Shown here: piece after piece, positions 1 to 8,530 of the stretch
How positions within the stretch are numbered: the stretch's first letter is position 1
How the letters are laid out: every line of letters begins with the position of its first letter
Assembly: GCF_003718715.1 (NCBI RefSeq)
Contig: NZ_CP033465.1
Coordinates: 1,364,001 to 1,428,000, forward strand
Direction of reading: 5' to 3'
Source of the DNA: Clostridium sp. JN-1
GTDB lineage: Bacteria; Bacillota; Clostridia; Clostridiales; Clostridiaceae
Length of the DNA stretch: 64,000 bases
The notes under the pieces: generated by a model
Databases searched by the model: none
Seen by the model: only the letters and a program-made list of their open reading frames with translations
What the model was told of the DNA's origin: nothing
Translations under genes and position numbers: made by a program

Positions 1-707
1 AGATTTGAAACACAGTTTGCTAATATTGCAACTATCATTACTTTAAAGAGTATCATTGATGTTGTTCTATAAGATTCAGGAAGAGGAGGTATAAGTTTTT
101 TTCTGTTAGCATCTCCAGTAAGTTTTTTGCTAGCTCCAATTTCTTTTGAATCTGGGCCATTTTTCCTAAAGTCTGTAATTAATCTTCGACCTTCTCTTTT
201 AAGACACCAAGAAGTAAGCGGATATCCAAAAAAGCTATGTGTAATAAACATTGCTATAGGTAATGCTGCTAGCTCCATAAGTCCTTTAGCCTTTAATCCT
301 TCTGACATCAACACAGCTGCTACTATGCCGCCAGTTAGTGGTGGAGTTGCTGCAATAACTATATGCCAATCAAATAATAGGTTTCCTATAGTCATAGTAA
401 GTAAGATAATTCCACATATTCCGCATACTGCAACTACAACTGCTTTCCATTGATCTATAAGTTTACGCAGACTCATTAGAGTGCCAAGATGTACAAGAAG
501 TAAACTCATGCATATGGATACAAAGGAAGGACCGAAAGAAGCTTGAGAAACAAGATCTTTAGGTGCGAATGTCCAAAATCCCAGCATGAATAAAACAGCA
601 GAAACAAATACAGAAGGAACATAAGCTTTAGTTTTGTTCGATACGACTTCCCCTACGAGCAAAAATCCCATGACTATGAGGAAGCACTGAATAGAACTAA
701 ATGTCAT
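1..707 (-). CDS. Polytopic membrane transporter, C-terminus cut by window edge
   Basis: I read this as a minus-strand frame open from an ATG at 707-705 to the window edge, about 235 residues. A GGAG lies 10 nt upstream of the ATG. The protein begins MTFSSIQCFL and has about six hydrophobic segments (for example FVSAVLFMLGFW, SLLLVHLGTL, VVAVCGIILLTM), then a Gly/Pro-rich stretch ATPPLTGGIVAAVL and a basic loop CLKREGRRL. The broken helix resembles ion-coupled secondary transporters of the GltS or 2-hydroxycarboxylate kind, but I cannot assign a family or substrate. It is preceded by a sigma-54 promoter and faces a divergent sigma-54 activator, so it is probably induced by the ligand that activator senses. 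Confidence 0.72.
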   Translation of the reverse strand, partial: MTFSSIQCFLIVMGFLLVGEVVSNKTKAYVPSVFVSAVLFMLGFWTFAPKDLVSQASFGPSFVSICMSLLLVHLGTLMSLRKLIDQWKAVVVAVCGICGIILLTMTIGNLLFDWHIVIAATPPLTGGIVAAVLMSEGLKAKGLMELAALPIAMFITHSFFGYPLTSWCLKREGRRLITDFRKNGPDSKEIGASKKLTGDANRKKLIPPLPESYRTTSMILFKVMIVAILANCVSN

Positions 708-814
708 TGTTTTCACACTCCTTTTAAATAATAAAATTTTTAAAGTGATGAAGTACGTGGCTTGGTAATACATTATTTTAAATTTTCCAAATATACTTTA
801 ATTTAACTTTATAT

Positions 815-835
815 ATAGCAATTACCGTTCCAAAA
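815..835 (-). promoter_or_regulatory. Sigma-54 (-24/-12) promoter for the transporter
   Basis: On the minus strand this reads TTTTGGAACG, four bases, then TTGCTAT. It matches the RpoN consensus TGGCACG-N4-TTGCA, with the invariant GG and GC exactly 10 nt apart. The -12 end lies about 108 nt upstream of the transporter start. The divergent gene encodes the enhancer-binding protein class this promoter needs. The motif is seen directly; its use is inferred. Confidence 0.75.
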
Positions 836-961
836 GACATAATATAGGAAAATTAAAGATTTTACATAAAGATAAATAGAATGATATACTTAAAATTAAT
901 ATTTTTTTTGCAATACAAGTAATCATAAAATTCAAAAAATAGAAATAATATTATAACATAG

Positions 962-1011
962 TGTAATTAATTGTTACAATTTTAAGTTTGAAAATGTAAC
1001 AATTAATTACA
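962..1011. promoter_or_regulatory. Paired dyad operators, likely activator-binding UAS
   Basis: Two 17-bp arms at 962-978 and 995-1011 are perfect reverse complements. Each arm is itself a dyad, TGTAA-N7-TTACA. Their centres are 33 bp apart, about three helical turns. They lie about 130-180 bp upstream of the sigma-54 promoter and just before the activator gene. This is the usual layout of an enhancer for a Fis-type activator and could also autoregulate that gene. Confidence 0.65.
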
Positions 1012-1086
1012 AAGTATAAGTAAAGATGCCTATAATTTGTTTTGATACAATTAAATATATTATTTTTTATAAAGGGAGGTGGAAAA

Positions 1087-2514
1087 ATGGAATTCAGTAA
1101 AGATGTGACAAGTAAGATGATAAAAGAATATATGTGTAAGTCAATGGATATGGTTTTTAATCAAATACCAGTCCCCATAGTCTTTGTTGATTCCAAATGT
1201 AAAATAGTTTCTTTAAATAATGGATTTTTAGATTATCTAGGTATGAAAAATGAAGAGGTGAAAGGAAAATGTGTTAGTGATATAGATCCCAATGCTAGAC
1301 TCCCAATAGTACTTAAAACTGGTAAAGCTGAAATTGGACATAGACATAAGCTAGAAGGTAGAAAAGAGGTTATAGCTGATAGAATTCCAATTTTTCATAA
1401 TAAGAGAATAATTGGTGGAGTTAGTATCATAATAATTGATGATTTAAATTATCTTTATAATTTAATAAATGAAAATCACTTAATGAGAAATTTAAATATA
1501 AATAAAATGGTTAATATACCTAAGTTATATAGTTCAAAATATACCTTTGACGATATTTTAACTAATTCTCCCAATATGCAGAAATGCAAAAATCAAGCTA
1601 GTATATTTGCAGATACTGATTTTACTGTTTTAATTACTGGTGAAAGTGGGGTTGGAAAAGAACTTTTTGCTCATGCCATTCATCATAAAAGCAGGCGAAA
1701 GGACAAGCCTTTTATAAGAGTGAATTGTGCAGCAATACCAGAAAATCTTATGGAATCGGAACTTTTCGGCTATGAAGAAGGTGCATTTACTGGTGCATCA
1801 AAAAAGGGGAAGATAGGAAAATTTCAGTTAGCAAATACAGGAACAATCTTCCTTGATGAAATAGGAGAATTGCCAGTGAATATGCAGACAAAGCTTCTTA
1901 GAGTACTCCAGGAAAAGGAGATAGAACCAATAGGAAGTAATAAAATCCTCAATATAGATGTAAGAGTTATAGCTGCAACTAACTGTCACTTATTAGAGAA
2001 AGTGAATAAGGGTGAATTTAGGTTAGATTTATATTATAGGATTAACGTTTTAAATTTGGAGATACCGCCATTAAGAGAAAGAAAATCAGATATACCAATT
2101 TTAATTAAATGTATTACTGATAAATTTTATAAAAGTTATGGAATACTTAAAAGGTTTCCAGAGAATGTTGTAAACATATTATGTCTATATGATTGGCCGG
2201 GAAATATAAGGGAGTTAAATAATGTGATAGAAAGAATAACTGTACTATCTAAAAATGAGGTTATTGGTATGGATAGTATACCAGGATATATACTGGGTTT
2301 AAATAAAGATGATAAAGACTGCTGTAATGAAATAAAAACTCATAGTGGTAATTTAAAAAAATCCGTTTTAGAGTTAGAAAATAAAATAATAATAGAAACT
2401 TTAATAAGAAATAATTTTAATAAATCTAAAACATCAAAGGAATTAGGTATACCAAGAGTAACTCTTTATAGAAAATTGAGAGAAATATACTCTTGTCAAA
2501 ATGACCATTCGTGA
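1087..2514 (+). CDS. Sigma-54-dependent transcriptional activator (PAS-AAA+-Fis)
   Basis: About 475 aa. I start at the ATG at 1087, behind AGGGAGGT, rather than the in-frame ATG at 1042. An N-terminal PAS-like sensor (IPVPIVFVDSKCKIVSLNNG) is followed by a sigma-54 interaction AAA+ module with Walker A GESGVGKE, the sigma-54 contact loop GAFTGA, the Walker B region GTIFLDEIGELP and the arginine-finger region LYYRINVL. A C-terminal Fis-type helix-turn-helix (KSKTSKELGIPRVTLYRKL) ends the protein. There is no receiver domain, so it is probably controlled by a bound small molecule rather than a histidine kinase. The divergent transporter with a sigma-54 promoter is its obvious target. Confidence 0.93.
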   Translation: MEFSKDVTSKMIKEYMCKSMDMVFNQIPVPIVFVDSKCKIVSLNNGFLDYLGMKNEEVKGKCVSDIDPNARLPIVLKTGKAEIGHRHKLEGRKEVIADRIPIFHNKRIIGGVSIIIIDDLNYLYNLINENHLMRNLNINKMVNIPKLYSSKYTFDDILTNSPNMQKCKNQASIFADTDFTVLITGESGVGKELFAHAIHHKSRRKDKPFIRVNCAAIPENLMESELFGYEEGAFTGASKKGKIGKFQLANTGTIFLDEIGELPVNMQTKLLRVLQEKEIEPIGSNKILNIDVRVIAATNCHLLEKVNKGEFRLDLYYRINVLNLEIPPLRERKSDIPILIKCITDKFYKSYGILKRFPENVVNILCLYDWPGNIRELNNVIERITVLSKNEVIGMDSIPGYILGLNKDDKDCCNEIKTHSGNLKKSVLELENKIIIETLIRNNFNKSKTSKELGIPRVTLYRKLREIYSCQNDHS

Positions 2515-2548
2515 TTTGCTTTGCATGAGCATAGTATAATCTATTATT

Positions 2549-2656
2549 TATAAAGATAAACCACTTCAACTATCAAAATTCATGTGCGCCAAAATGCCTA
2601 AAATACAGCATTTTGGTACAAATAAATTTTAAGTTTTAGAGTGCTTTATCTTTATA
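2549..2656. other. Nested inverted repeats between convergent genes
   Basis: An outer 16-bp stem (2549-2564 with 2641-2656, one mismatch) encloses an inner perfect 9-bp stem, CCAAAATGC at 2589-2597 with GCATTTTGG at 2608-2616. It sits between the convergent activator and EIIBC genes, so it may terminate both. The T-tracts are weak, so it is not a textbook terminator. Confidence 0.5.
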
Positions 2657-2740
2657 TTTATCTATATTAAATTATGAGAAACATATCATTATTAATAATT
2701 AATTTTTTATAATTACTTTATTAAACCGCAATAATTTATT

Positions 2741-4189
2741 TTAATGCACCTTGCCGGGATTCTGTTTCTTTTCAACCTTATTTCTCGCAGCCATATTATC
2801 ATTATATCCCCAAAACCATGTTGTAATAAAACTAATTATAATAGCCGCAGCACTCGATAATAAGAAAGCATAAAAACTATTTAGTTCAGTTGGATTCTTT
2901 GGATTGAAGAAAGATGAGAATCCAATTAATGAACCAGTAAAGCCATACATATTACCATGCATTAAACCAGTTATAAGTCCGCTAGCAGCTGAACCAATCA
3001 AGCCAGAAATAAATACTTTGCGGTATCTTAAATTTACACCATAAATTGCAGGTTCTGTTACACCGCAAAATGCTGAAATAGCTGAGGCAATACCTAAACT
3101 CTTAAGATTGTCCTTCTTTGACTTCAATGCAACCGCCAAAACAGCAGCACCTTGTGAAACCATTGTTCCGGAAATAATAGCATTTAATGAACTGTGACCG
3201 CTGCTGGAAATTTGCTGTGCAACTAAAGGCACAACACCCCAATGAAGTCCAAAGATAACCAAGATTTGATAGAATCCACCAATTATTAAACCACCTAGCC
3301 ATCCAGATGCAGTAACTAATAAGTTAATAAAATCAGCAATTCCATTAGCTAAACCTTGAATTACTGGTCCAGTAATAACTAATGTAATACTGCTGACAAC
3401 AAGTATAGTGATCAAAGGATTAAAAATCATTTGCAAATAGCTTGGCAGTTTCTCTTTTAACCAAGTTTCAAGTTTTTTAGCTAGCCATGCAGCTAAAATC
3501 ATTGGAAAAATAGAATAAGTGTAGTTTAAATATTGAAAGTGGAATCCAGCAATAGAAAACATAGGTTTGAACCCTTTGCCCCAGGTAACAATTTGAGGAT
3601 ACGTCAAAACTCCACCTATAACAGCTGCTATAATAGGATCGCCGCCTAAACGCTTAGCTGCTGAAAAACCGACGATAACTGGTAAAAAGTAAAATGCTGA
3701 ATCAGCCATAGCACTAATAGTAATATAAATAGTACTATTTGGATTCAATAAAGCTCCCAATTGAGGTAGAGTTAATAATGCCAAAATACCTTTTATAATA
3801 CCGGAAGCAGCAATAACACCAATAACCGGAGTCATCGAACCAGTGATAATGCCAATCAATTTATTGATGCCTTTAGAAATTTTATTATCATTTTCATTTT
3901 CTTCTACATTTTCTACTGGTTTATCTGCAAATTCAGTACCTAATTCCTTCATTACTGCGTCAAAAACATTTGTAACATCATTACCAATAACTACTTGATA
4001 TTGACCGGAAGCCCTAATAACATCAATAATACCATCACTATTACGCAGAACATCATCATTAGGAATAGTTTCATCTTTTAAATAAAAACGCAGCCTGGTA
4101 ATACAATGTATAAGATTTTTAATATTTTCCTTTCCCCCTACATTTTTTATAATTGTCTTGGCCAGGTTTGTATAATCTTTCTTAGCCAT
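2741..4189 (-). CDS. treP: PTS trehalose transporter subunit EIIBC
   Basis: 482 aa. An N-terminal EIIB domain (about 1-90) carries the phosphorylated cysteine in NLIHCITRLRF (Cys29). A hydrophobic EIIC domain (about 105-465) of the glucose/sucrose/trehalose superfamily follows, with the typical GVTEPAIYGVNLR loop. It imports and phosphorylates a disaccharide; trehalose is inferred from the divergent treR-treA pair. The gene follows EIIA by 6 nt and shares its promoter. It lacks a fused IIA domain, which the upstream gene supplies. Confidence 0.88.
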   Translation of the reverse strand: MAKKDYTNLAKTIIKNVGGKENIKNLIHCITRLRFYLKDETIPNDDVLRNSDGIIDVIRASGQYQVVIGNDVTNVFDAVMKELGTEFADKPVENVEENENDNKISKGINKLIGIITGSMTPVIGVIAASGIIKGILALLTLPQLGALLNPNSTIYITISAMADSAFYFLPVIVGFSAAKRLGGDPIIAAVIGGVLTYPQIVTWGKGFKPMFSIAGFHFQYLNYTYSIFPMILAAWLAKKLETWLKEKLPSYLQMIFNPLITILVVSSITLVITGPVIQGLANGIADFINLLVTASGWLGGLIIGGFYQILVIFGLHWGVVPLVAQQISSSGHSSLNAIISGTMVSQGAAVLAVALKSKKDNLKSLGIASAISAFCGVTEPAIYGVNLRYRKVFISGLIGSAASGLITGLMHGNMYGFTGSLIGFSSFFNPKNPTELNSFYAFLLSSAAAIIISFITTWFWGYNDNMAARNKVEKKQNPGKVH

Positions 4190-4195
4190 ACTTTA

Positions 4196-4696
4196 TCACT
4201 CCTTATTGACTTTTATATTTCCAACAATTTTTCCTTCTAGTAAATCTTCCCCAGCAGTATTTAATTCAAAATCTACGGCTTTTTCTTTCGCGTTAGTAAC
4301 AAGCGTTATTACTGTAGGTTCTAAGTTAGCCTTTTTAATTTTAGCTATGTCCATATTGACAAGTTTACTGCCAATTTTAACCTTTTGGCCAACGTTTACA
4401 TACATTGAAAAAGGTTCACCATTAAGTTCAACAGTATCAATACCTAAATGCAATAAAATTTCATAACCCTGCTTAGTAGTAATGCCAATAGCATGTTTTG
4501 TATTAGCTATCATCACAATTTTTCCGTCTACTGGTGATAAAATTTCATTTGAAGTAGGCTCCATTCCAAAACCTATTCCAACAGCACCAGATGCAAAAAC
4601 TTGATCTTTAACCTCTGTCAAATTAATCACATGACCGCTAACAGGTGCATAGACATTTAAATTTTTTAATTTATTTCTAGCAAATATATCAAACAT
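4196..4696 (-). CDS. PTS glucose-type EIIA component
   Basis: 166 aa, a free-standing EIIA(Glc)-like domain. The active histidine is His83 in EILLHLGIDTVEL, with partner His68 in NTKHAIGIT; the 15-residue spacing matches the family. It takes phosphate from HPr and passes it to Cys29 of the adjacent EIIB domain. It is the first gene of the minus-strand operon, with AAGGAAATG-type initiation behind a GGGGGG run. A separate IIA gene next to an EIIBC is common for trehalose and sucrose systems in Firmicutes. Confidence 0.88.
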   Translation of the reverse strand: MFDIFARNKLKNLNVYAPVSGHVINLTEVKDQVFASGAVGIGFGMEPTSNEILSPVDGKIVMIANTKHAIGITTKQGYEILLHLGIDTVELNGEPFSMYVNVGQKVKIGSKLVNMDIAKIKKANLEPTVITLVTNAKEKAVDFELNTAGEDLLEGKIVGNIKVNKE

Positions 4697-4756
4697 TTCC
4701 TTCCCCCCCTTGTATGAACCAGCAAATTTTAATCACTTTCATCGTCTTTTATAATA

Positions 4757-4785
4757 ATAATAGACCCTGTATAGACAATAGTCAA
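4757..4785 (-). promoter_or_regulatory. Promoter of the PTS operon with embedded TreR-like operator
   Basis: On the minus strand TTGACT (4785-4780) is followed by a 17-nt spacer and TATTAT (4762-4757). The spacer contains TGTATAGACA (4768-4777), one mismatch from the palindrome TGTATATACA near the treR promoter. A repressor bound here would block RNA polymerase. Confidence 0.65.
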
Positions 4786-4802
4786 TGCTGAAATTAAAAA
4801 AA

Positions 4803-4817
4803 TGAAAACTCGTTTCA
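4803..4817. promoter_or_regulatory. cre-like dyad between the two tre promoters
   Basis: TGAAAACTCGTTTCA is a TGAAA...TTTCA dyad with a central CG, resembling a CcpA catabolite-response element. It lies between the divergent promoters, where CcpA could act on both. The match is imperfect and only suggestive. Confidence 0.4.
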
Positions 4818-4854
4818 TATCAATATTTACATGATTTTATTAAATATCATCGCA

Positions 4855-4877
4855 TGTATATACAAGTATGTTATAAT
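4855..4877 (+). promoter_or_regulatory. treR-treA promoter with TreR-like operator
   Basis: The perfect palindrome TGTATATACA (4855-4864) lies directly before an extended -10, TGTTATAAT (4869-4877). TreR operators in Bacillus centre on the same TTGTATATACAA-type dyad. The -35 is poor, consistent with reliance on the extended -10. Confidence 0.62.
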
Positions 4878-4903
4878 AAATAAAAGAGTAATGAAGGAAG
4901 GAC

Positions 4904-5653
4904 GTGAATATCATTATGGGAAATATAAATAAACAAAATATAATAGCACAAGATATTGCTAATAAAATTAAACATGAACAATATGCAATTGGAGAATTCT
5001 TACCAAGTGAACATCAACTTTGTGAATTATATGGTACATCACGTGAAACAATTCGTCGGGCTCTGGGACAATTAAATGAATTAGGTTTGATTCAAAAAAT
5101 TAAAGGTAAGGGTTCTATAGTTTTAGATATACAGAGATACACTTTTCCTATTTCAGGAATAACTAGTTTTAAAGAATTGAATGAATCTTTAGGTATGCAT
5201 GCTGTTACTACCACCTTAAATCAGGAAAAAACCTTCGTACCTGAAAAATTAGCACGTGATTTAGTTGCAAAAAATACACCAGCTATCTATGTGGAAAGGC
5301 TGCGTAAAGTAAATAGTGAACCTGTGGTAGTGGATCAAGATTATTTGTTGAGTCCTACTGTTACAGAATTACCTGAAGGTGTTGCTGATAATTCAATTTA
5401 TGCATATTTGGAAGGTACACTTGGGCTTGATATTTCATATGCTACAAAAGAAATAACTGTTGAAAAAGCTGACCAGCATATAGCTAATTGTTTACAACTA
5501 AAAGGTGATAATCTAGTAGTTGTTGTTAGAAGTTACAGTTATCTAGCTGATACTACTTTATTTCAAATTACTGCTTCATATCACCGCCCGGATAAATTTA
5601 GGTTTATCGATTTTGCACGAAGAAAAAAAGTAATTACAAATAACAAAAAGTAA
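4904..5653 (+). CDS. treR: GntR/HutC-family trehalose operon repressor
   Basis: 249 aa from a GTG at 4904 (AAGGA 5 nt upstream); an ATG at 4916 is possible. The N-terminal winged helix includes GEFLPSEHQLCELYGTSRE. A UTRA effector-binding domain (about 90-240) follows and would bind trehalose-6-phosphate in this family. It lies 11 nt upstream of treA and opposite the PTS genes. TGTATATACA-type dyads sit in both promoters, so it probably represses both units until trehalose is imported. It uses CGT/CGG arginine codons, unlike the surrounding genes. Confidence 0.87.
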   Translation: MNIIMGNINKQNIIAQDIANKIKHEQYAIGEFLPSEHQLCELYGTSRETIRRALGQLNELGLIQKIKGKGSIVLDIQRYTFPISGITSFKELNESLGMHAVTTTLNQEKTFVPEKLARDLVAKNTPAIYVERLRKVNSEPVVVDQDYLLSPTVTELPEGVADNSIYAYLEGTLGLDISYATKEITVEKADQHIANCLQLKGDNLVVVVRSYSYLADTTLFQITASYHRPDKFRFIDFARRKKVITNNKK

Positions 5654-5664
5654 GGAGAAGAATT

Positions 5665-7341
5665 ATGCATCAATTAGGTGAAAAAGTAATCTATCAAATC
5701 TACCCAAAATCTTTTTATGACAGCAATGGTGACGGAATAGGTGATATACGTGGAATTATTAAAAAGATACCATATATAAAAAAATTGAACATAGATATGA
5801 TATGGTTCAATCCATTCTTTGTTTCACCACAAAAAGATAATGGTTATGATGTTGCAGATTACTATAATATAGATCCATTATTTGGAACAATGCAGGATTT
5901 TAAAGAATTAGTTTTTAAATTAAAGGAAATAAATGTCGAAATTATGCTCGATATGGTCTTCAATCACTGTTCAACTCAACATGAATGGTTTAAACGAGCT
6001 TTAGCTGGTGAAAAAAAGTATCAAGATTATTTCTACATTCGCAGTCCAAAAGCTGACGGAACACTGCCAACTAATTGGCAATCAAAATTTGGCGGTTCAG
6101 CATGGGAACCCTTTGGAGATACTGGGAAATATTATTTACACCTTTATGCTCCTTCTCAAGCAGACCTTGACTGGCATAATCCAAATGTTCGTAAAGAAGC
6201 GAGTGATATTATTAATTTTTGGAAAAATAAAGGTGTCAAAGGTTTTAGATTTGATGTATTTAATGTAACAGGCAAATCTGAAAAGTTAGTAGACTCAAGA
6301 AATACTGCTCAAGAGAAGTTATTATATACAGATACACCTGCAGTGCAAAAATATTTACAAGAATTAAATAAAAATAGTTTCGGGCAGGATATTGATAGTA
6401 TTACTGTAGGTGAAATGTCATCCACTACAATACAAAAATCAATTGATTATACTAAACCAGAAAATCATGAACTTTCAATGGTTTTTACATTCCACCATTT
6501 AAAGGTTGATTATGAAAACGGTAAAAAGTGGAATAAGGTTCCTTTTGACTTTATGAAACTCAAACATTTTTTAAATAAATGGCAAATAGAAATGGATAAA
6601 CATGGGGGATGGACTGCTTTATTTTGGAATAACCACGATCAACCTAGAGCTCTAAATCGATTTGGAGATCCTAAAAACTACCGTGAAAAATCAGCTGAAA
6701 TGCTGGCAACTTCAATTCATCTTTTAAGGGGTACGCCGTACATTTATCAAGGTGAAGAAATAGGTATGACTGATCCTGATTATCAAAGTATGGAAGATTA
6801 TGTTGATATAGAATCTCATAATGCTTACAAGGAGTTGTTACAAGGGGGAGTATCTCCTGAAGAAGCTTTTGAAATTATAAAAACTAAATCACGTGATAAC
6901 AGCAGAACTCCAATGCAATGGGATAACAGCATTGAGGCCGGTTTTTCTAGTGCAGCGCCGTGGCTGAAACCAACAAATCAACAAACAATCAATGTAAAAG
7001 ACGAATTAGCACATGGTGAAATCTTTAATTATTATCAAAAGCTGATTCATTTACGTAAAAACAACAAAACGATTATTTCAGGTCACTACTTGCCGCTGCT
7101 GTTAGAGCACCCAAAAGTTTTTGCTTATCAAAGGGTTTATAAAAATAATAAAATTATAGTTATAAATAATTTCTATGGTCAAGAATTAACTTTGAAGCTG
7201 CCTGATGAGATTAAAAACAAAAGTGTTGAAACCTTAATAAGTAATTATAATGTATCATTAAAAAATACAAAAGATGTTCTAATTCTCAGACCTTATGAAT
7301 CAATAGCTTTGATACCCCAGGGGTGTAAAAAATGGTATTAA
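5665..7341 (+). CDS. treA: Trehalose-6-phosphate hydrolase (GH13)
   Basis: 558 aa, full length for the family (about 550-560). It is a cytoplasmic GH13 alpha-amylase-fold enzyme splitting trehalose-6-phosphate into glucose and glucose-6-phosphate. Visible motifs are the start VIYQIYPKSFYDSNGDG, the beta-strand motif DMVFNHCS, the nucleophile region GFRFDVFN, the acid/base region TVGEMSS and the conserved NNHD. A C-terminal beta-domain follows. About half of the arginine codons I read are CGN, against mostly AGA/AGG nearby, hinting at acquisition from another Firmicute. Other GH13 alpha-glucosidases are the alternative, but the PTS and TreR context favours this call. Confidence 0.9.
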   Translation: MHQLGEKVIYQIYPKSFYDSNGDGIGDIRGIIKKIPYIKKLNIDMIWFNPFFVSPQKDNGYDVADYYNIDPLFGTMQDFKELVFKLKEINVEIMLDMVFNHCSTQHEWFKRALAGEKKYQDYFYIRSPKADGTLPTNWQSKFGGSAWEPFGDTGKYYLHLYAPSQADLDWHNPNVRKEASDIINFWKNKGVKGFRFDVFNVTGKSEKLVDSRNTAQEKLLYTDTPAVQKYLQELNKNSFGQDIDSITVGEMSSTTIQKSIDYTKPENHELSMVFTFHHLKVDYENGKKWNKVPFDFMKLKHFLNKWQIEMDKHGGWTALFWNNHDQPRALNRFGDPKNYREKSAEMLATSIHLLRGTPYIYQGEEIGMTDPDYQSMEDYVDIESHNAYKELLQGGVSPEEAFEIIKTKSRDNSRTPMQWDNSIEAGFSSAAPWLKPTNQQTINVKDELAHGEIFNYYQKLIHLRKNNKTIISGHYLPLLLEHPKVFAYQRVYKNNKIIVINNFYGQELTLKLPDEIKNKSVETLISNYNVSLKNTKDVLILRPYESIALIPQGCKKWY

Positions 7342-7387
7342 GTTGATATTTGTATAGTATAATGGATGTTAAAGGAAGTGATAATAT

Positions 7388-8350
7388 ATGAAAGTTTTGG
7401 TTGTGATTCCGCTAAACGAAAAAGAAAAAGAAAAACTTCAATCAAAGATGCCGGAGGCAGAGTATATTTTTATATCCACTAAAGAAATTACTGATGAAAT
7501 TGTAAAAAGTGCTGATATAATCATTGGAAATGTTCCGCCGCAATACATAAAGGGAAGCAGAAAACTTAAATGGCTGCAGCTAAATAGTGCAGGCACAGAT
7601 GGATACTGTGAAGCTGGTGTAATTCCTAAAGGAGCATATCTTACAAATGCTACTGGTGCGTATGGTCTTGCAATATCTGAACACATGTTAGGTATGCTTC
7701 TTGAAATTAAAAAGAAGCTGAATTTATATTACATGAATCAAATGAAACATACGTGGAAAGATGAGGGAAATGTTACTTCAATAGAAGGAAGTACTACACT
7801 AATTGTGGGACTTGGCAATATTGGAGGAGATTTTGCCAGAAAAATGAAAGCACTTGGAAGTTATACAATAGGTATAAAAAGGACTAAAGGACAAAAGCCA
7901 GAGTATATTGATGAATTATATACAATGGAAGCATTAGATGATGTTTTACCTAAAGCGAATGTAGTGGCTTTATGTCTTCCGGGAACAAAGGATACTTATC
8001 ACTTATTTAATAAGGATAAATTTAATTTGATGAGGAAAGATGCAATTATTCTTAATGTAGGAAGAGGAAGATCAATATGTACTGAGGATTTGTGTGATGC
8101 TCTTGAAGGTGGAATTATTAGTGGAGCAGGTCTTGATGTAACAGAGCCAGAACCATTACCTGATGAACATAGATTATGGGATGCACCAGGAGTTGTTATT
8201 ACTCCTCATATATCAGGATTTTTTCACCTTCCAGAAACATTGAGAAGAATTGTTAACATAAGTATCGAAAACCTTGAGCATTTTAAGAAACAGGAGCCAT
8301 TAAAAAATATAGTTGATTTTAATACTGGCTACAGGATATCTGGCAAATAA
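7388..8350 (+). CDS. NAD-dependent D-2-hydroxyacid dehydrogenase
   Basis: 320 aa, normal length. A Rossmann NAD(P) site, TLIVGLGNIGGDFARK, sits near residues 140-155. The conserved LNVGRGRS and the catalytic-histidine region VVITPHISGF near residues 275-284 are present. It reduces a 2-keto acid, or oxidises the D-hydroxy acid, in the cytoplasm; the substrate cannot be read. It lies 46 nt after treA but has its own AAAGGAAGTG site and normal AGA codon use, so it looks native and separately expressed. A strong terminator follows. Confidence 0.87.
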   Translation: MKVLVVIPLNEKEKEKLQSKMPEAEYIFISTKEITDEIVKSADIIIGNVPPQYIKGSRKLKWLQLNSAGTDGYCEAGVIPKGAYLTNATGAYGLAISEHMLGMLLEIKKKLNLYYMNQMKHTWKDEGNVTSIEGSTTLIVGLGNIGGDFARKMKALGSYTIGIKRTKGQKPEYIDELYTMEALDDVLPKANVVALCLPGTKDTYHLFNKDKFNLMRKDAIILNVGRGRSICTEDLCDALEGGIISGAGLDVTEPEPLPDEHRLWDAPGVVITPHISGFFHLPETLRRIVNISIENLEHFKKQEPLKNIVDFNTGYRISGK

Positions 8351-8424
8351 AATGCATGCAGCAAAGTTGCTAATAAAAACTTGAACAATATAAAAAATAT
8401 TTTACTTTATAGTAAGTTTTCTAA

Positions 8425-8453
8425 AAAAACTCCTGATATTTGCAGGAGTTTTT
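8425..8453 (+). terminator. Rho-independent terminator after the dehydrogenase
   Basis: An 11-bp stem, AAAAACTCCTG with CAGGAGTTTTT, and a 7-nt loop, ending in a T-run. It insulates the cas operon that starts at 8531. Confidence 0.9.
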
Positions 8454-8530
8454 GTAAGTAAGTCGAATAATGGTATATATGGAATTTAGTACATCACAAT
8501 GTGTAATATACAAATGAATGGAGAATTATT

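Noticed and set aside
127-453. Open frame on the plus strand
   Set aside because: It is antisense to a minus-strand frame that reads as a membrane transporter from a good start and a sigma-54 promoter.
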